Source: Patescibacteria group bacterium (GTDB lineage: Bacteria; Patescibacteriota; Kazan-3B-28; UBA10110). From it: a stretch of 16,493 nt of DNA. Numbering within the stretch: the stretch's first letter is position 1; the number at the start of each line of letters is the position of its first letter. The notes beneath the pieces were generated by a model. It saw only the letters and a list, made by a program, of their open reading frames with translations. It was not told the DNA's origin and did not search any database. Shown here piece by piece: positions 13,895 through 16,493 of this stretch. The stretch is from positions 5,509-22,001 of the forward strand of contig DQGN01000027.1 of NCBI GenBank assembly GCA_003524745.1. The letters run 5' to 3'. A program made the position numbers and the translations under genes.

Positions 13895-15289
13895 CTATTT
13901 GCTCCAAGGTTGTTGAGTAAGATTATTTATGGCCGTCGCAGCCAGTTCGATAGCGGTTTTGTAGGGGATACTATTGTGCAACACATTGTTCACCATTTTG
14001 GCAAAGATCTTTTCTACTTCGGAGGTATTGCTCCGATACCACGACTGACTGTACTTGATTTGATTAGCGACCGGAGCTAAATAAAGTTTGCCCGCATAGG
14101 TGTCTAAACTATCTTCCAACGAGCTAACCCTGCCGGTGTTGTTTAAATAACTACGCAATTGTTGTTTTTGGGAGGCGTACTTTAGAAAATCCCAAGCCAC
14201 TTGCGGGTACTTGCTATTTTTCGATACAGTTTCGCCCCAGTAATTGGCAATGGTGGCGGGAGTTTCCAATCTTAATTGAGGCAGATTGGCAGTCGCGAAA
14301 CTGAATGATCTGCCGGTAAATTTTTTAATATTCTCTACATTGTAAGAGTAGCCGATAAACATCGCTGCCTTACCTTCCATAAAGGCTTGGATATCGCCGG
14401 GGAATTTTTTCGTCTCTTCTTCGTCGGCATAAGTCGCATCACTATAGGTATAGAGAGGCGAACTGGGATTGGCAAAGTCGGTATAGAATTTTAAGGCATT
14501 TTCACCCGGATAATAGGGTTTGTCGGCGTTGACGGGCAAATTGAAGGTAGCCTTAGTGTGGTCGGTCGAAGTCATCTCGCCACCGTATTGAATAATCAGA
14601 GCCGCCATAATTTCGGCGAATCTGGGGATAAACTTATCATCGGTCCCGAGAGTAATGCCAGCTTGCTTGATGCTGCCATCAGTGTCGAGTTTGGTCAGTT
14701 TTGGCACGATATCGATGACATCGCTCCAAGTTTTGGGGGGAGTTTTTTCTCTCGGGATTCTGGCGTCAGAAAACAGATCGACATTGTAGAACAGCATCAG
14801 ATTGTCGACATAGAAGGGGATGGCATAAATTTTGTTGTTAGCCACAAAGTCGTCCACTATGACTTGGGGGTATTTTTGTTCGTAGGTATCTACTGCCATA
14901 ACGCTGCTGGGCACGGGGAAAATCTGATTAATCTGGTAGGGCAACCAATCATTGTGAATCATAAACATATCCGGCCCTTCGCCATCGGCGATTTGTTTAA
15001 TTAAGTCACTCTGATAATCATAAATGGTCTTGTTTTCGGGAATAGCTATTTTGCGGACAGAGATAGTAATATTTTTGTGCAGTTGTTTGTACGAACTAAT
15101 GGTGTCATCTAAGGCGTCATCCTCGTCCCAGAGGCGATAATAAGTGAGAGTAATATCTTCTTTAGGGAAAGAGAAGGTACTTTGTCCTTTATCAGTATTA
15201 TTACTGGGTCCGAGGGGCCGACAAGCAGCCGCTCCTAATAATAAGCTAATAGATAAAAATAAAGACAAATATTGAATAGATTTTTTCAT
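13895..15289 (-). CDS. Extracellular solute-binding lipoprotein (SBP family 1, sugar type)
   Basis: The protein has 464 residues. The N terminus MKKSIQYLSLFLSISLLLGAAAC is a lipoprotein signal peptide with lipidation expected at Cys23; the -3 residue is Ala, not the usual Leu. The mature part follows the bacterial family 1 solute-binding pattern: DITLTYYRLWDE near the start, GEGPDMFMIHNDW, AIPFYVDNLMLFYNVDLF, PPKTWSDVID, then AFMEGKAAMFIGYSYN. Family members bind oligosaccharides or other solutes and deliver them to an ABC permease. No permease or ATPase gene is in the window. It overlaps galU by 4 bases (ATGA at 15289-15286) and runs into the pilin genes with a 1-base gap, so it is co-expressed with pilus parts. 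A surface-binding role tied to the pilus is possible but unproven. Confidence 0.88.
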   Translation of the reverse strand: MKKSIQYLSLFLSISLLLGAAACRPLGPSNNTDKGQSTFSFPKEDITLTYYRLWDEDDALDDTISSYKQLHKNITISVRKIAIPENKTIYDYQSDLIKQIADGEGPDMFMIHNDWLPYQINQIFPVPSSVMAVDTYEQKYPQVIVDDFVANNKIYAIPFYVDNLMLFYNVDLFSDARIPREKTPPKTWSDVIDIVPKLTKLDTDGSIKQAGITLGTDDKFIPRFAEIMAALIIQYGGEMTSTDHTKATFNLPVNADKPYYPGENALKFYTDFANPSSPLYTYSDATYADEEETKKFPGDIQAFMEGKAAMFIGYSYNVENIKKFTGRSFSFATANLPQLRLETPATIANYWGETVSKNSKYPQVAWDFLKYASQKQQLRSYLNNTGRVSSLEDSLDTYAGKLYLAPVANQIKYSQSWYRSNTSEVEKIFAKMVNNVLHNSIPYKTAIELAATAINNLTQQPWSK

Positions 15290-16140
15290 AAGTTTTTCAT
15301 AAAATTCTTTAATTCATAGCGCAGATCTTCTCGATCGTTGATATAAGCCAAGGTAGTTTTTAAATAATTTATGGGATCACCTGTAGTATACCATTTACCA
15401 TCAGTAACGGGATGTACAATAATAGGTTTCTTTAGCAATAAAAGATTTAAAGCGTCGGTAAGCCAAAATTCTCCGCCTTTGCCGATCGGGGTTTGTTGCA
15501 AGGCCGGAAAAATATCCGGTGTCAGTAAATATCTGCCGAAAGTGGCCAAATTAGACTTGGTTTGCTGCGGGGTAGGTTTTTCTAAAATCGATTTGAGGTA
15601 GCCGTTTTTGTCGGTTTCAGCGATCCCGTACTTGCCGATCTCGCTTTTGGGCACTTCTTGAGCACCAATAACCGAACATTGGTGCTGGTGGTAGACATTG
15701 ATTAATTGACGACAAAAAGGCACCTTGGATTTCACCACATCGTCGCCAAAAGCATAAACAAAAGGTTCGTTTTTGACTAAGCTTTGGACTGCCAAAAGCG
15801 GAGCGCCGTTACCATAGCCCTGTTTTTGGCGGACATAAACAAAATTAGCCAACTGATCGATTTTGCGGATTTCTCGCAACAAAGAGGTTTTATGATGCTC
15901 TTCTAAATGTTTTTCTATTTCCCGGGAACGGTCAAAATGGTCTTCGACTGAGCGTTTTTGCCAATTAGTGACTAGAATAATATCAGTAATGCCGGCAGCG
16001 GCCATTTCTTCCACAATATATTGGATGATCGGCTTATCGATGATCGGCAGCATTTCTTTAGGGGTAGCTTTGGTGGCTGGCAAAAACCTTGTACCAAAAC
16101 CAGCGATGGCGATGACGCCTTTAGTGATTTTTTGGGTCAT
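15286..16140 (-). CDS. galU: UTP--glucose-1-phosphate uridylyltransferase (GalU type)
   Basis: The protein has 284 residues, the usual GalU length. It makes UDP-glucose from UTP and glucose-1-phosphate, feeding surface polysaccharides and UDP-galactose. The nucleotide-binding loop is clear: GFGTRFLPATKATPKEMLPI at residues 14-33. FGDD at 131-134 is the metal-binding acidic site, EKP at 187-189 carries a conserved Lys, and GGEFWLTDAL at 222-231 is the family's sugar-binding motif, followed by GDP at 254-256. The segment KQGYGNGAPLLAV (106-118) replaces the PLGLGHAV of textbook GalU; this variant is common in CPR, so substrate preference may differ. The start overlaps the Hsp20 stop (ATGA at 16140-16137). 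Confidence 0.92.
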   Translation of the reverse strand: MTQKITKGVIAIAGFGTRFLPATKATPKEMLPIIDKPIIQYIVEEMAAAGITDIILVTNWQKRSVEDHFDRSREIEKHLEEHHKTSLLREIRKIDQLANFVYVRQKQGYGNGAPLLAVQSLVKNEPFVYAFGDDVVKSKVPFCRQLINVYHQHQCSVIGAQEVPKSEIGKYGIAETDKNGYLKSILEKPTPQQTKSNLATFGRYLLTPDIFPALQQTPIGKGGEFWLTDALNLLLLKKPIIVHPVTDGKWYTTGDPINYLKTTLAYINDREDLRYELKNFMKNL

Positions 16141-16493
16141 TGGACCTTGATAATTCGAGATTTACGATTGCCTAAAATTGGCAAAATGATTCTTAAGACT
16201 CCGTCATGTAAAGAGGCCTTAGCGCCGACCGGGTCTACTGCCACAGGGAGTTGGATTTCGCGGGACAGGGCGCCCCAATGACATTCTTGCATATAGTAAT
16301 TATCTATTTTGGTCTCTCGGAAATCTGAAGCAGATTTATGCAGATAAAGCACATCATTATTAACTGTCAGATCAATCTGGTCATTTTTTACTCCTACCAT
16401 AGGAGTAGTAATAATTAAATGGTTGCCATTGCGGGCAATATCCACCGGTAATTCTACTTCATTGGCATATTCGTTGACATCGTCAGTCTCTAA
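16137..16493 (-). CDS. hsp20: Hsp20 / small heat-shock protein (start outside the window)
   Basis: The frame is open from the window edge to TGA at 16139-16137, showing 118 residues. A GTG at 16445 is a possible internal start, but the 16 codons before it (ending NEVELP) continue the domain, so the true start probably lies beyond 16493. The alpha-crystallin domain shows LIITTPMVGVKNDQIDLTVN, ECHWGALSREIQLP and the hallmark A-x4-G-V-L (ASLHDGVLRI) near the C terminus. The tail ends RIIKVQ, with an I/V-x-I/V-like motif. In the family it acts as an ATP-independent holdase for unfolding proteins in the cytoplasm. It is the first visible gene of the operon with galU, the solute-binding protein and two pilins. 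Confidence 0.88.
   Translation of the reverse strand, partial: LETDDVNEYANEVELPVDIARNGNHLIITTPMVGVKNDQIDLTVNNDVLYLHKSASDFRETKIDNYYMQECHWGALSREIQLPVAVDPVGAKASLHDGVLRIILPILGNRKSRIIKVQ

Noticed and set aside
1..16493. CRISPR array, phage genes or transposase.
   Set aside because: No regularly spaced repeats, no Cas, integrase, transposase or phage structural proteins were seen on either strand; the short palindromes are irregular in spacing.

Overview
The window looks like a chromosomal piece of a Candidate Phyla Radiation (Patescibacteria) genome, probably from the Parcubacteria side. This is inferred from gene content and not from a marker gene. The signs are a conjugation-like type IV secretion (T4SS) gene set of the CPR kind, an orphan lipoprotein solute-binding protein, a GalU of the variant type with a YGNGAPLL segment, tRNA genes that encode their CCA end, almost no Shine-Dalgarno sequences, and several short palindromic repeats in the spacers. 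Genes end in TAA, TAG and TGA alike, so the standard bacterial code is in use and not the UGA=Gly code of Gracilibacteria.

Region 1 (1-7535, minus strand) is one tight operon read right to left from a near-consensus sigma70 promoter at 7535-7507. It encodes a VirB6/TrbL-like polytopic membrane protein with a very long soluble tail, a PrgI-family membrane protein, a separate VirB4 N-terminal (TraC-like) protein, the VirB4 ATPase, a membrane-anchored protein with thrombospondin type 3 calcium motifs, and the start of a PilB/GspE type IV pilus ATPase that leaves the window. Genes overlap by 4 bases or lie 3 to 26 bases apart.

Region 2 (7589-11980, plus strand) is divergent. A second good promoter drives a membrane-anchored PEGA plus beta-propeller protein, then, 2 bases on, an 837-residue single-pass membrane protein of unknown function. 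Two tRNA-Ser genes (GCT and TGA anticodons) follow.

Region 3 (11981-13222) holds a small two-TM protein, tRNA-Arg(ACG), and two repeat-rich spacers. The stretch after tRNA-Arg has a long hairpin and ends in a terminator, and no gene is recognised in it.

Region 4 (13175-16493, minus strand) is a second tight operon: Hsp20 (start outside the window), GalU, a lipoprotein solute-binding protein, and two VirB2/TrbC-like pilins. A terminator at 13200-13170 closes it.

Taken together, the window carries most of the envelope machinery of a conjugation-like apparatus: pilins, inner-membrane channel, assembly ATPase and a pilus motor ATPase. It also encodes probable surface proteins that could work with it. 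No relaxase, VirD4 coupling protein or outer-membrane core (VirB7/9/10) is visible, so a role in uptake, attachment or secretion is as plausible as plasmid transfer.
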